A stretch of DNA of 64,000 bases from Blastomyces gilchristii SLH14081 (GCF_000003855.2 NW_003101663.1:1202753-1266752); one strand, 5' to 3'. Shown: positions 46,833 to 59,920, numbered from the stretch's first letter. Program-made: numbers and translations. The notes: generated by a model from the sequence alone, not told the origin.

Positions 46833-48450
46833 ATGAGTTTAAAAGTACACTCAGTTGATGTGAAAAAGAATGCTTTCTCAAATACTATTTCTAAGATTGA
46901 AATTCTGAAGAGAAGAAAGAAAGAAGAAATAGAGAAATAACAAGTTCTTGAAATACAGAAACTTAAAAAAGTAAGTAAAATTCTTGAAAAGCAGTGTCTG
47001 AGTGAGATGAATGAAGAAGTTCTGTTAATTCTTTATACTCATGTTAGACAACTACAGAAAATGATCAAGTTCAAACTTGAAATTTCAAACACAGTTCTAA
47101 AAACTTTGAAAATTTCTAATACAATCACTGACTTCTTATCTTGCTCTTGTTTCTTCTTTTCTACTTCTTCTTCTTCTTTGAATCAGAAGAAAACATATGC
47201 TTAAGCAGCTGAATCTGCTGTCTCTAAACCTGCTATCTCAAAACATGCTTAAAATCCTGAGAAAACTGAGAAGAATAATGCTCATACTTCTATTAATAGA
47301 AAAGTCAAGAAAAAAATGCAAAAGAAGAAAAACTTTCAAATCTTCAGAAATAGAAGACTTATTCTCAAAGTCTTAAATCAGAATATCTTATAAAGAAACA
47401 AGCTAAACTCAAATCTTATTTTCAGAATCAGAAATGAAATTAATCAGCAGTTCTTTTCTCAGTTAATAACTGATATTAAAGTTCAAAAATCAGTTATAGC
47501 TTCAATTGAGTCATTCTTCTTTAAAAACTCTATCATTCTGACTACAATATCTGAATTCAGTGCAGAATTTCTTATTCAGAATGAGAATATCTGAAAATCA
47601 ACAGTAGAATCTTTGTTAAACACAATAATTCTATCTGAGAGAGATGAAAAGTGAGATAAATGCATTCTTTATAACATTTCAGTTGAAATTTTTGACTGTG
47701 AAGAAGAAATGCTACTTCTTAAAAATGAATTAGAAGAATATAACTCTATTCAACTGAGAAAAGAGTCTGTATAACTAAATTCAATTAAGTTCAGATAAAG
47801 CAGAAGAAATGTCTCTGTTCTAGTATATATAAAAACACTTAAACAGTCAAAGATCTCTGAAGTAAGAGTAGCAGATTTGAAAATAAGAGTTCATGAATAC
47901 AAAGACTCAAGAATGAATCTCAAAGCTCAAACACAGTGTTCAAACTGTTAAAGATATGAATACTTTACAATCTTCTATTTCAGAGACTCAAAATGTGCAT
48001 TCTGTGTCAGAGATCATAAAACTAGTGAGCATAAATATGAAATATACTTAAAAAGAGATGAAATATATCAACACACTCTGCTTAAATACTCTAATTGTAA
48101 AGAAAAATATACATCTAACTCAAAAGAATGTATGTTTACTTCAAGAACTCAAAAGAACTGAAGAAAAGATGAAGCTCAAAATAAATCTAGAACTGAAGAG
48201 AATAGTTAAGTCAGTAAACTCACAACTATAAGCTTAAAAAGAAGAAACTCTTAACTATCTAAATCTTCAAACTTCAATTCTTCAGTTAAATGTAAATAGA
48301 ATTTGCATTCTCAAACTTCTATTAAGATTAGAGAATTGAGAAATAACTCTGATAATAAACTAGATATAATACAAGCAGTTGAGATTTCTACTTTTCAGAA
48401 TAGTTATAATCTACTATTTAATAATAGTGATTAGATTCTACTCTACTCTC
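46833..48450 (+). pseudogene. LINE ORF1 (gag-like, three zinc knuckles)
   Basis: Starts MSLKVHSVDVKKNAFS, then a Lys/Glu-rich coiled coil. Near the C-terminus (about 47,940-48,140) sit three knuckle-like motifs: CSNC, then CAFCVRDHKTSEH, then CKEKYTSNSKEC. Several in-frame stops occur. The 3' limit is approximate. Confidence 0.7.
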
Positions 48451-48599
48451 TTTTAGTATAAATATACAATAAAAATAATAAAAAAAGTTTAAAAACTCTT
48501 CAAAAATCACATTTACTCAAAATAATGTGAATAGAAACTTAAATTGTATTTATTCTTGTCTTTAAATTGCATTTGAATAAAAAGTTGATTTTATACTAC

Positions 48600-51500
48600 T
48601 TCAGAAGCTGAATTTTAATGCTGAGTAAAAATATATCATTTCTTATTCAAGCTACTACTGCTTTTTATCTCAAAAATCTGAGATAAAGTCAAGAGTAGTG
48701 ATCTATAAAAGAAAGTGATCAAGATATCAATTTAATCTAAGATTTAATATCATATCTGACTCTGATATTCTGATGAGTGATATTATAGATAAAAAGAATA
48801 AGTTTGATACTATACAGCTTATAAATATCTATAATAAAAAGTTATTGAAGAAAAATAATAACATCTGAACAATTGATAGAGAATTTCTGAACATAACTTC
48901 ATCAAGAAACTCTATAATTGCAGAAGATTTCAATACACATCATCTCTAATGAAATTCAGAATGTAAAAGAGCAGTAAGAGCTGATGATCTGATTAAATAA
49001 ATCTTTGAACATTCAATAGATTTAGTTAACAAGTCTGATCAATAAACATTCTTTAGAAAAGATATGAAACAGAAATCTATTATAGATTTAATCTTCATAT
49101 CATAAAATTTAATAGAAAAAAGACTTGTAAACTGATTTATTAATTCAAATGAGACATCAGAATCAGATCATGAGATTATTCAATTTAATATTAAACTGAG
49201 TGAGAAATAAATAAGTGAAAATTCTCTTCTCTCTAATCAGTTTAACTTTGAAAAAGCTGACTGAAAGACAGTTGAAGAAAGTATAAAACTGTTAAAATCT
49301 GAAAGATAGAATGAGCTGTATTGAAATTCTGATCAAGATATCTCAAATGAAATACTTAAGAATAAAGTGAAGCTCATTACATCTATTATTCTAGTAAGTG
49401 TTAAAGATAATATTTCAAAGAAAAAGTCTTCTGAGTATTTAAAATCTTGATAAAATGAGAATATTACATCTAAAAGAAAACAATTGACTACTGCTAGAAG
49501 AGATTGAAAGAATGATATAATTTCTGATAAAGAGTTTAAAGCTGTCAGAAATGAATATTTTTCAGATATTAAAAAAGCTAAAACAGACTGCTGAAATAAA
49601 TTTCTTAAAGAAGTATAAGAAAAAGAAGTTTTTAAAGCTTTTAACTATACTAAAACAAGAAGTGTAGCAAAACTTTCAATCTTAGAATATAAGTTTCAGA
49701 ATGAATCATATACAGCAAACTCTTTTGAGAAAAAATATCAAGCTTTTATAAGAACTCTCTTTCAAAACTCATCAGATTCAGATTCAGAGAAAGAGAATAT
49801 ATCACTTCTTAACTATATTAATAAAAATAACTGAGAATAATCTGATCTTACTCAAGATAAATTAGAGTCAGATATCTTCTCAAGTTCAGTTAAGACTGCT
49901 GCAGAGCCTGATTCAATTAATCACTTAATTATTCAAAATATATACTCATACTTAAAGAATGAATATTTTGAGCTCTTTTTCAATCTCTTGAAAAATGAAT
50001 ATCATTCTGAATGCTGAAGAGAAGTCACTGAAGTGATTCTTATAAAATTTAATAGAAAAACTTCAATTCTCAAGTTATATAGAGTAATATCTCTATTGAA
50101 CTGTCTAGAAAAGGTTTTAGAAAAGATAATAGCTACTTAACTATTTTTTATAAGCTCTATCAGTAATTCTCTTTTATTCAGTGAATAAATGAAAGATAGA
50201 AAACAGTGTTCTATAATTAACACTATTCTCTCAGTTATTTATAATATTTAAATAGCAAAGTATGAAGATCTGATCTCAACTGCAGTTTTTATTGATATAA
50301 AAGAAGTATTTGATTATATTTCAAAGTCAAAGTTAATTCAGATATTGAAGATGTTAAAACTGTGACTTTCTCTAATAAAATGAGTTAACTGTTTTATATC
50401 TAAAAGAATGATATAACTTTTCTTTAATGAAATGAAACAAGACAAGACTGAGATAAAAATAGAAGTATCATAAGAATCTTTAATCTCACTTATTTTATTT
50501 ACAATATACACTGCATATCTGTTCAAAAATAGAAATATAAGAATAGTGCAATCTTCAAGTTATATAAATGATATTGATCTAGTCTACAGCTTAAAAACTA
50601 TCAAAGAGAATTTGAAAGTGATTGAAGAAGCTGCAGAGAAAATCTTTATTAGAGTAGATATCAATTAAATTTAATTTAATATAAATAAAACTGAGTTAAT
50701 TCATTTCTTTTCTAGATTCAATGAGAAAGAACTATCTCTAACTCTTTTAAATAGAGAGATTAAACCCAGTGTAAATGTCAAATAATTAGAAGTATGATTA
50801 AACTTCAAGTTGAATTTTAAATATTATATTCAACAAAGAACTGTCAAGGCAGAAAGACTATTGAACAACATAATCAGACTATCAAATACAGAGAGAGATC
50901 TATTCTTCCAGACTATGAGACAGTTATATATAGTCTGTATTACATCAGTAGCTGATTATGAAGTTTAAGTTTAATGAAATAATTAAGAGAATTTCACTGA
51001 ACTCTTTCAAAGTCTGTAAAACAGAGTCTTGAGAAGAATTCTGAGAGTATTTAAATCATCTTCTATTAAAGTAATGAAAATTGAAGCTTCAATTCCTTCT
51101 TCTGCTATTAGATTTGAAAAGGCCTGTATGAACTATACTCTGAGAGTTATAAAGATGAGCTTAAATCATATAATCAGAGAAAGAGTCTCTTCTTTATTTT
51201 CATCAATTAACTCTGAAAATGAACTGAACTGAATTGAAATAGATTTCTTGATTGAAATGAAAATAATTCTTCAAAGAAAATGTCTTCTCAACTGTACAAA
51301 CTATACTCCCTGATTAAAAATCAATTTTCTTCTTTAAATGTTGAAAAAGTTGATCATGAGAAGTTATCTCTCTGAAGAGAAAAGCTTGAATCTCTTATAG
51401 ACTTATAAATAAGTGAACTATTAAAAGAGAAAGAATATGAACAGTATTTAAAGAGAATTTCTATAATTAATATAAAAGACTCTATTCTGATTTATTCAGA

Positions 51501-52419
51501 TGACTTAAAAAATGAGAATTTAAATAGATTAGATACAGACATTACTTATACTGAAGATAATATTAATTTTATCTCAGATTTCTGAAATCTAGACTGTGAA
51601 TCTGAGATCTTTGATGCTGAACTATTTACAATAGTGAAAGCTTTCAAACTCATAGAAATAAAATCTTATAAAAGAGAAAATAGTTTAAAAGAGGTATAAA
51701 TATTCTCTGATAGTTAAGCTGCTTTAAAAAGACTTGAAAATAGTCAGATTCATAATGAGTAAATGAATCTTGAACTGATCTTAAACTCTGTTTTGAAAAT
51801 TCAAAAGAGAAGAATATCAAAGCTGATAATTTATCTGCACTGAGTCCCTGCTCATATAAATATTCATAGCAATGAATTGACTGATTCAGCTGTAAAAAAG
51901 AGTGCAGAATTAAGCAGATCTATTCAAAAAATTGTGTTCTGATCTTTTATAAAGAGAAAAATAAAAGAATCTTGTCTAGATAAGTGAAATGAAAGCTGAC
52001 AGAAATAAAAGAAGAGTATACATTATTCAAGATTTGAAATAAAACTCAAGTGAAAATCTTGTTCAATTAAATATAAAAAGAAAATATTCTCATCTATAAT
52101 ACAGCTGAAACTAGGATATAGCTATCTCAAATCTTATATACAAAGATTTGATGATAGATTTGACTCAATAGAATGCTCATTCTGCAGTACAAATAAGAAT
52201 TCTGAGTATATTATAATACACTATACATTATACAATAGTCTCAGAGCTAGAATGAAAGAGAAGTATAATCTAAATCAATTAAATATGAGATTCTTATTCT
52301 CAACTGAGATAGAAATTAAATACTTAATAGACTTTCTATCAGAAACTCAAGCAGCTACAAGAAAATGACTAAATTCAGAATTATCTGAATATGAAGAGGA
52401 GAAAATCAATCAGATATAG
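48600..52419 (+). pseudogene. LINE ORF2: endonuclease, reverse transcriptase, RNase H
   Basis: Endonuclease blocks: EDFNTHHL-stop-W (48,924 on), SIIDLIFIS and ESDHEII (to about 49,180). RT: FIDIKEVFDYISKSKLI (about 50,287-50,340) and YINDIDLV at 50,561 (first Asp of YxDD changed to Asn). RNase H: IYSDDLKNENL (51,485), AELFTIVKAFKLI, IFSDS-stop-AALKRL (51,710). C-terminal finger IECSFCSTNKNSEYIIIH near 52,170. Many expected Trp codons are TGA. The start is approximate. The frame ends EEKINQI then TAG. Confidence 0.85.
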
Positions 52420-52797
52420 TCTGTCAAAACAGCTATATACTATCTTTTAATAATTTGTTTTATTACAGTCTCTTATTACTTTATCTTTTCCTTTCAATTT
52501 CTTTCTATCTATCTATTTAATGTGTCTATCTTTAAGACTGTGTTCTCTTTCTCTTTTCCTTTGTCATGATATTGTTAAATGATTTCAAAGTATCAGAAGA
52601 TGTTAAAACACTGCAATTTGTAAACAGTTTTTATATTCTGAGCTGAAATTTTCTGATTTTGCATATCTGAAATTGATGAATGTATAATAGTTAACTTTAC
52701 AGATATAGAAAAAACCCTGAGAACTAAAAGTTCTCAGATAGATGTCATAGTCTCTGACTGTATACATCTATAATTGAAGAAGAATAATAATAATAAT

Positions 52798-55508
52798 AGT
52801 GTCAGAGACTATTCTAATCAAAGATAATAACACTGCTGAGATCACTCTCTCTTACTCTTAAGCTTCTCTTATCATTCTCTCTCTCTCTTCTGTAGAGAAG
52901 GTTTTGTGCACACTGAATTATAGTTCTGAGTGACTTCTACTGTTATTTATTCAGTTCTGTGTCTTCTTTCTCTTTCGTTTCTTCTATCTCTGCTCTCTCT
53001 GTTCTAACTTCTGATTCTGTAAGTCTTACACTCTTCTTCAATTTTTCTATGTACATGTGTACACATTTTTATATTAGTATTTCAGCTAATCTTGTAATAA
53101 ATAATATTAATATTATATACAGAGTGATAGAGAAATCAGAGACATGTGTGATATTATTATAAGAGCAGCTTATAACTCTTAAATTTTTTACAGATCTTGA
53201 GTTTTGGAATTTTCTTTGTTTTTGATGTTTTTTAAGTGATATGATGTTGAAAATAGATTAAATGTGTAATGTATGAAAATGAATGAAGTGTATATGATAA
53301 TATTTATCTTTTACAGCTGACTCTTATAGTTGATAATCAATTCATTATCTCTTTTCTTTCTTACACTTGTTCTTTGTCTGCTAGTCACTACTCTTATATA
53401 ATCTCTATATAATACAGTGTTCAGTGACTAGATTTAGCAGCTTTCATCTCTTGTAATTCTATCTTATACATTATACTATCTCTCTTCACTCACTCAGATT
53501 ACTACAGTGAACAGCTTATTGAAACTAATCTTATTCACTCTCTAAGTGTTTTCAGAGATTGAAATGACTTGATCTCATATATCTGTGAATGTTTCAGATG
53601 CTTTATTCTCTGTTATCTTTATAATTAAACTGATGTAAACAGTTAAATTCAACTCTGAATTTCTTTTTTTTCTGCAATCTGACTTATATATAAGTCTGTT
53701 ACTCTGAGACTGCTCTTTACTGTATTGCACTCACTATCTACAGTGTGTTATTATACAATCAGCTACAGTCTTATTACTTATTGAGATATGATATTCATCT
53801 GATTTCTTCATTTCTTCTCATTCTTTTCTTATAATTGTGAAAAGATCAGAATAAGTGAGATCATCTGATTTATAAGTATCTATGATTTCTCTTACTTTAT
53901 GAGACTTTTTAATTATAAGTCTCTTCATTTTCAATGCTGATAATAGTGCTATGAATAATTATAATTCACTCAGATCTTATATTTTTACTTTTATAAGATA
54001 TGAATCATTTATTAAGTTGTATAAGATCTGTCTCTCTAATTATTTCAATGCATATATTCTCAGAGAATGTGATTAAAGTATTTTATATAACTTAAATCAT
54101 CTAGATTGAAACTTCTCAGAACTCTTATTATATACAAGAACTTATATTTTCATCTTGAGACTTAATTTCTTAACTAGTGAGTCTTATATTCTTTTCAATT
54201 GAATTGCTCAGTTCAGAAGCAACTTATTAGCTTTTACATATATATGACTGATCTCTTTCAATCTTGAACTTATAATCTCACACAGTATTTCATAGTTAAT
54301 ATAGATCTCATTATATAGAAACTTTGTCACTATCTTCTCTATCATCTCTGACACTGCTTTCACAACTGATCAGTCAGTAGTATAGTCAATAGCAGTAATT
54401 ATTTAATAATTTTCATTTGATATTCACAGTAGTATGTCTATGAGATTCATCTCTCATTGTTTAAATGATTGTATTATACATTTCATCTGATGTTATACTT
54501 TCTTACATTCTAATTCTCTCTTAGATTTCTTCACAACCTGATAATTCAGATACTTATGAGTATATATCTGAATGTTCTCAGTCATGCTTGACCAGTACAC
54601 TCTTGATTTAAGTACACTTATGAGTTCAGAGCTTTCTAAGTGACTGAATTCCTTGTGCATTCAAGTTATTAAGTCATGTTTAAATGAATATTCTAGATAG
54701 AGAGCTTCTGCATATTCTAGATTACAGTAAAGTATATCATCATTTTTCAATTTTCTTAGCTTGAAGTTTGAAAGCATCTCTTCTACTACTTTCATAAGAT
54801 ACTTATCATTCAACATCTTACTATTTTTTATGTAAGAGATTAGTGTATTCACTCATTCTAATTTCTTACATCTTCTCAGTGTATTTAATATGAACTTCTC
54901 TTATATCTGATTCACAGAATTCTCACTTATGAAATCAGATCTGTAACTGATTACATCAGATATCACAGTATTTAATTTCTTTCAGTATTTAATATACAGA
55001 TTATACACTTGAAACTCTGAGATTCAATATACTAAGTATTTGAAAGATTTTATTATTAATTGTAGATAGACAAGGCTTTCATAATCTGTGATTATCATTA
55101 TTATATGTCTATTGTTAATATATCTATCTTATAATATCAACATATACTTGATTACTAGGAATTTCTTTTCATGTACTGACTAATTGAGCTCAGCATCTGA
55201 TAGTTTTCTATTATCATATATCACTGAGTGCAGCTTGCTGTTCTTACTCATCTGCAGAACAGTGTCTCTGATAGCTTATTCAGATGTGTCTATCTCAATG
55301 TAGAAAGATTTATCATAATCTGATTGAATAAACACTGAGAATAGTATTATACATTCTCTCAGTGTGAGAAAAACCTCTTTATATACAGTATTTTAGATAA
55401 TTGAATAAAACTTCTTCTTCTGCAGATCAGTATCTGTTTCTCTTAAGAGATCTGAGAGTGATGCAGCTATTTATATGAAATCTTTGATAAATCTGCAGTA
55501 ATATGAGA
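52798..55508 (-). mobile_element. Second Gypsy copy, integrase-side segment
   Basis: Colinear with about 29,115-32,205 of Gypsy copy 1, minus roughly 430 bases near 54,265. It includes an integrase fragment at 54,661-54,852 (SYIKNSKMLNDKYLMKVVEE). It is cut at about 55,509 by the tail of another LINE. Confidence 0.8.
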
Positions 55509-57715
55509 TCATTATTATTATTATTATTCTTTAATTATAGATGTATGCAGTCAGAGACTATGACATCTATCTGAGAACTAAAATTTCTCAGGGTTTTTCC
55601 TATATCTATAAAGTTAACTATTATACATTCATCAATTTCAGATATGCAAAATCAGAAAATTTCAGCTCAGAATACAAAAACTGTTTACAAATTACAGTAT
55701 TTTAACATCTTCTGATACTTTGAAACCATTTGACATGACAAAAAGAAAAGAGAACACAGTCTTAAAGATAGATACATTAAATAGATAGATAGAAAAGAAT
55801 AGAAAGAAAAAAGTAAAGTAAAATAATGAGAGACTGTAATGAAATGAATTATTGAAAGATAGTATATAGCTGTTTTAACAGACTATATCTGATCAATTTC
55901 CTTCTCTTCATATTGAGATATTTCTAAATTCAGTCATTTTCTTGTAGCTGCTTGAGTTTCTGATAGAAAGTCTATTAAGTATTTAATTTCTATCTCAGTT
56001 GAGAATAAGAATCTTATATTTAATTGATTTAGATTATACTTCTCTTTCAATCTGACTCTGAGACTATTGTATAATGCACAGTGTATTATAATATACTCAG
56101 AATTCTCATTTGTATTACAGAATAATCATTCTATTGAATCAAATCTATGATCAAATCTTTGTATATAAGATTTGAAATAGTCATGTTCTAATTTCAGCTA
56201 TATTATAGATGAGAATATTTTCTTTTTATATTTAATTAAACAAGATTTTCACTTGAGTTTTATTTCAAATCTTGAATAATGTATACTCTTCTTTTGTTTC
56301 TGTCAGCTTTCATTTCACTTGTCTAAACAAGATTCTTTTATTTTTCTCTTTATAAAAGATTAGAACATAATTTTTTGAACAGATCTGCTTAATTCTGAAT
56401 CTTTTTTTACAGCTAAATCAGTCAATTCATTATCATAAATATTCATATGAGCAGGAACTCAGTGTAGATGAATTATCAGCTTTGATATTCTTCTCTTTTG
56501 AATTTTTAAAATGAAGTTTAGAATCAGTTCAAGATTCAGTTGATTATTATGAATCTGACTATTTCTAAGTCTTTTTAAAGCAGCTTGACTGCCCCGATGG
56601 CCGAATGGTTAATGCGGCCACTCAGTAGCGCCTTGGCGTGGGAAACCAGGGCGTGTGGGTTCGAAACCCGCAGGGAATACATTAAATCCGGAACTCAAGC
56701 ACCTCAGGTTTCTAATAAATACAGAGGTGTACAAATCGCTTCAATAAAATTGCTCTATGTTCCGGGGCTGGGAAGTTATTATCGCATGTATTTAATTGTC
56801 ACTTCTTTGTATTTTCTATGTTCTTGTTATCTTGATGTGGTCTCAACACCTGTATTTCCTTCTGTATAATCAACACTTGACCTGTATTTAACATCACGCA
56901 AGGACTCATCATAAGCTCTGCTTGCATATGAGTATAATGAAATAATAATAATAATAATAATAATAATAAAGTAGCTTGACTATCAGAGAATATTTATATC
57001 TCTTTCAAACTATTTTCTCTTTTATGAGATTTTATTTCAATAAGTTTGAAAGCTTTCACTATTATAAATAGTTCAGCATCAAAGACTTCAGATTCACAGC
57101 CTAAATTTCAGAAATCTGAGATAAAATTAATATTATCTTCAGTATAAGCAATGTCTGTATCTAATCTATTTAAATTCTTATTTTTTGAGTTATCTGAATA
57201 AATCAGAATAGAGTCTTTTATATTGACTGTAGAAATTCTCTTCAAATGCTGTTCATATTCTTTCTCTTTAGATAGTTCACTTATTTATAAGTTTATAAGA
57301 TATTTAAGCTTTTCTCTTCAGAGAGATAACTTCTCATGATCAACTTGTTCAATATTTAAAGAAGAAAATTGATTTTTAATCAGTGAGTATAGTCTATACA
57401 GTTGAGAAGATATTTTCTTTGAAGAATTATTTTCATTTTAATCAAGAAATCTATTTCAATTCAGTTCATTTTCAGAGTTAACTGATGAAAATGAGAAAGA
57501 GACTCTTTCTCTGATTATATGATTTAAGCTTATCTTTATAACTCTCAGAGCATAGTTTATATAGGTCTTTTCAAATCTAATAGTAGAAGAGAGAATCAAA
57601 GCTTCAATTTTCATTACTTTAATAGAAGATGATTTGAATGCTCTCAGAATTCTTCTCAAAGCTCTGTTTTACAGACTGTGAAAGAGTTCAGTGAAATTTT
57701 CTTGATTATTTTATT
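55509..57715 (-). mobile_element. LINE fragment, minus strand, carrying a SINE
   Basis: Starts with (TTA)n and the reverse-complemented LINE 3' UTR and covers the C-terminal finger, RNase H and the region downstream of RT. It ends at the position equivalent to about 50,968 in the full-length copy. A SINE sits at 56,591-56,967. The 5' end abuts a MITE fragment. Confidence 0.8.
56591..56967 (+). mobile_element. tRNA-headed SINE, copy 2 (377 bp)
   Basis: Flanked by the 14-bp duplication AAAGCAGCTTGACT / AAAGTAGCTTGACT (56577-56590 and 56968-56981; one transition). The head keeps a better A box (TGGCCGAATGG) and B box (GGGTTCGAAACCC) than copy 1. It ends GTATAATGAAATAATAAT with a long (AAT)n tail. 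CpG sites are kept. It interrupts the RNase H region of the host LINE. Confidence 0.92.
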
Positions 57716-58196
57716 AAACTCTCATTTGATCTGGTCTCATACATTTCTTGGCGTGAATCCCGCTGGGACTGGCTATCAAAAAAACATGTAAAGTGACTAT
57801 ATATCAGATCTTAAAATGAAATCATGACTTGAAAAAAATAAGAAAGTGATCTCATTTGATCCCATTTAGTTCTATTCTTGGCATAAAGTTACTATTTTTA
57901 GACATTTTAAGGTTTTTTTTAGACTATTTTTAATTTTTTAAAAAGTAACACTTTTTGATAACACTTAAATGAGATTTAAAGTCATTTAAAGCAATAAAAA
58001 TAATTTAAATTGAGAAGTAGAAATCATGATCTCATTTGAAAAATGTGATAAGAGTAGACAGTAAGTCTCACTGAGACAGTATGAGACTACTATCTAATGT
58101 TAAAACCGTGTAATGAGATCAGTTGAATTGGTAATAAGACTATCAAAAAATCTAGTCCTGGTCTCAGACATGGTCACACGGTCAGTCTAACTATCT
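57716..58196 (-). mobile_element. hAT-like MITE, family A, copy 4 (one end lost)
   Basis: Inverted copy with an intact end at the right (TAGACTGACCGTGTGACC on the minus strand) and the other end missing at 57,716, where it joins a LINE. It is the best-preserved copy: it keeps CpG in GGCGTGAATCCCGC and near the right end. Confidence 0.78.
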
Positions 58197-59169
58197 CTAA
58201 CTCTTTTAAATAGAGAGATTAAACCCAGTGTAAATGTCAAATGATTAAACTTCAAGTTGAATTTTAAGTATCACATTCAACAGAGAACTGTCAAGGCAGA
58301 AAGACTATTGAACAACATAATCAGACTATCAAATACAGAGAGAGGTCTATTCTTCCAGGCTATGAGACAGTTATATGTAGCCTGTATTACATCAGTAGCT
58401 GATTATGAAGTTTAAGTTTGATAGAATAATCAAGGGAATTTCACTGAACTCTTTCAAAGTCTGTAAAACAGAGTCTTGAGAAGAATTCTAGAAGCATTCA
58501 AATCATCTTCTATTAAAACAATGGAAATTGAAGCTTCAATTCCTTCTCCTGCTATTAGATTTGAAAAGGCCTGTATAAACTATGCACTGAGAGTTATAAA
58601 GATGAGCTTAAATTATATAATCAGAGAAAGAGTCTCTTCTTCATTTTCATCAATTAACTCTGAAAATGAACTGAATTGAAATAGATTTCTTGATTGAAAT
58701 GAAAATAATTCTTCAAAGAAAATGCCTTCTCAACTTTACAGACTATGCTCTCTGATTAAAAATCAATTTTCTTCTTTAAATATTGAAAAAGTGAATCATG
58801 AGAAGTTATCTCTCTGAAGAGAAAAGCTTGAATCTCTTATAAACTTATAAATAAGTGAACTATTAAAAGAGAAAGAATATGAACAGCATTTGAAGAGAAT
58901 TTCTATAATCAATATAAAAGACTCTATTCTGATTTATTCAGATGACTCAAAAAATGAGAATCTGAATAGATTAGATGCAGACATTGCTTATACTGAAGAT
59001 AATATTAATTTTATCTCAGATTTCTGAAAGCTAGGCTGTGAATCTGAAGTCTTTGATACTGAACTATTTGCAATAGTGAAAGCTTTCAAACTCATAGAAT
59101 AAAATCTTATAAAAGAGAAAATAGTTTGAAAGAGGCATGAATATTCTCTGATAGTCAAGCTGCTTTAAA

Positions 59170-59250
59170 GCCAGCGTGGCCCAGTTGGTAAGACTGATAA
59201 CCAAGGCCGCACACATTAGAGGTGCGTGGGTTCGAATCCCACTGCTGGCA
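59170..59250 (+). ncRNA. tRNA-like head of the chimeric element
   Basis: 81 bases starting GCCAGCG and ending CTGCTGGCA. The acceptor stem pairs over seven positions (one G-T) and the T arm is perfect (GTGGG TTCGAAT CCCAC), providing a consensus B box (GGTTCGAATCC). The A-box region is GTGGCCCAGTTGG. The D and anticodon arms do not fold cleanly, so it is probably a tRNA-derived promoter, not a working tRNA. Confidence 0.75.
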
Positions 59251-59920
59251 CCTGCCACTTCTTATCCATGAAAGCCCTCATGTAATAGAGGCTGAGCCTA
59301 ATTAGTAAGGCTTGGTGTGGGGTAGAACTCTCTACTGCAAGCCAAGCCACTAGTTAAGTGAGATCCTGCGAACACCCACCAGGGCTGGCATGAAATGTCA
59401 ATGTCCTACTATTCTACTATGCACCTGTCAAGGTTCTAATGATATAGAGCCAAGCCTAATGTAGTGGTTATACACTACTTAAGCAAGTCCCTAACTAGGG
59501 CTGTCATTGGAGCCTAGCTCCCCCCCAAATACAGAGAATGATTTTAAAAACCACCTGACTAGCAGGCCTAGACGCGCATCTAGGCCCTAGGCAGGGCACT
59601 CTGATAGGCTAGAGCCTGCAAGCTCCCTGTCAAGCCCTAATACTGGCAGGGAGAACTGCAGTCATCAAGTCTATGATTAGTCTCTAACACAGGGCGAGGC
59701 CACAACAGCTGATTGGTAGGCCTATGAGCATCTAATGAGGCCGAGATCAGCAACTGGATGCTTGATGTGTGTGCTATCAAGTGAGCAGTGACAGCCACTA
59801 ACTAACACCCCTGGAAATTAGTGGCTGGCCTGAGAGGACAGACGCGGTGATCGGTTAATTATAGAGGGTTAAATGTAATTAGCTTAAGATGCATCCTGCG
59901 GGTGGCTAGCGCCCGTAGTT
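59251..59920 (+). other. Hairpin-rich unique body of the chimeric element
   Basis: GC-normal DNA with CpG sites. Perfect stems by eye: 59295-59299/59308-59312, 59461-59466/59473-59478, 59509-59513/59517-59521, 59565-59571/59580-59586, 59606-59610/59613-59617 and 59623-59629/59647-59653. No long open frame and no recognised family. A structured RNA is possible. Confidence 0.55.

Larger units (their letters stand above)
45156..52797 (+). mobile_element. Full-length Tad1-like LINE (7.6 kb)
   Basis: Flanked by a perfect duplication AGTGTCAGAGACTATT (45140-45155 and 52798-52813). Layout: a 5' UTR of about 1.7 kb whose first 250 bases keep CpGs, a 53-bp tandem repeat (46,696-46,830), ORF1 from 46,833, ORF2 ending at the TAG at 52,417-52,419, then a 3' UTR of about 380 bases ending GAAGAAG(AAT)n. 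ORF2 has apurinic endonuclease, RT and RNase H domains and a C-terminal zinc finger, the arrangement of the fungal Tad1/CgT1 clade. All ORFs contain many stops. Confidence 0.9.

Noticed and set aside
59170..59250. Functional tRNA gene
   Set aside because: Acceptor and T arms pair well, but the D and anticodon arms do not, and the sequence is the head of an inserted retroelement with a TSD.
59064..59258. 64-codon minus-strand frame (SGIRTHAPLMCAALV)
   Set aside because: It is translated from the tRNA-like head plus flanking LINE, a familiar artefact of tRNA-derived repeats.
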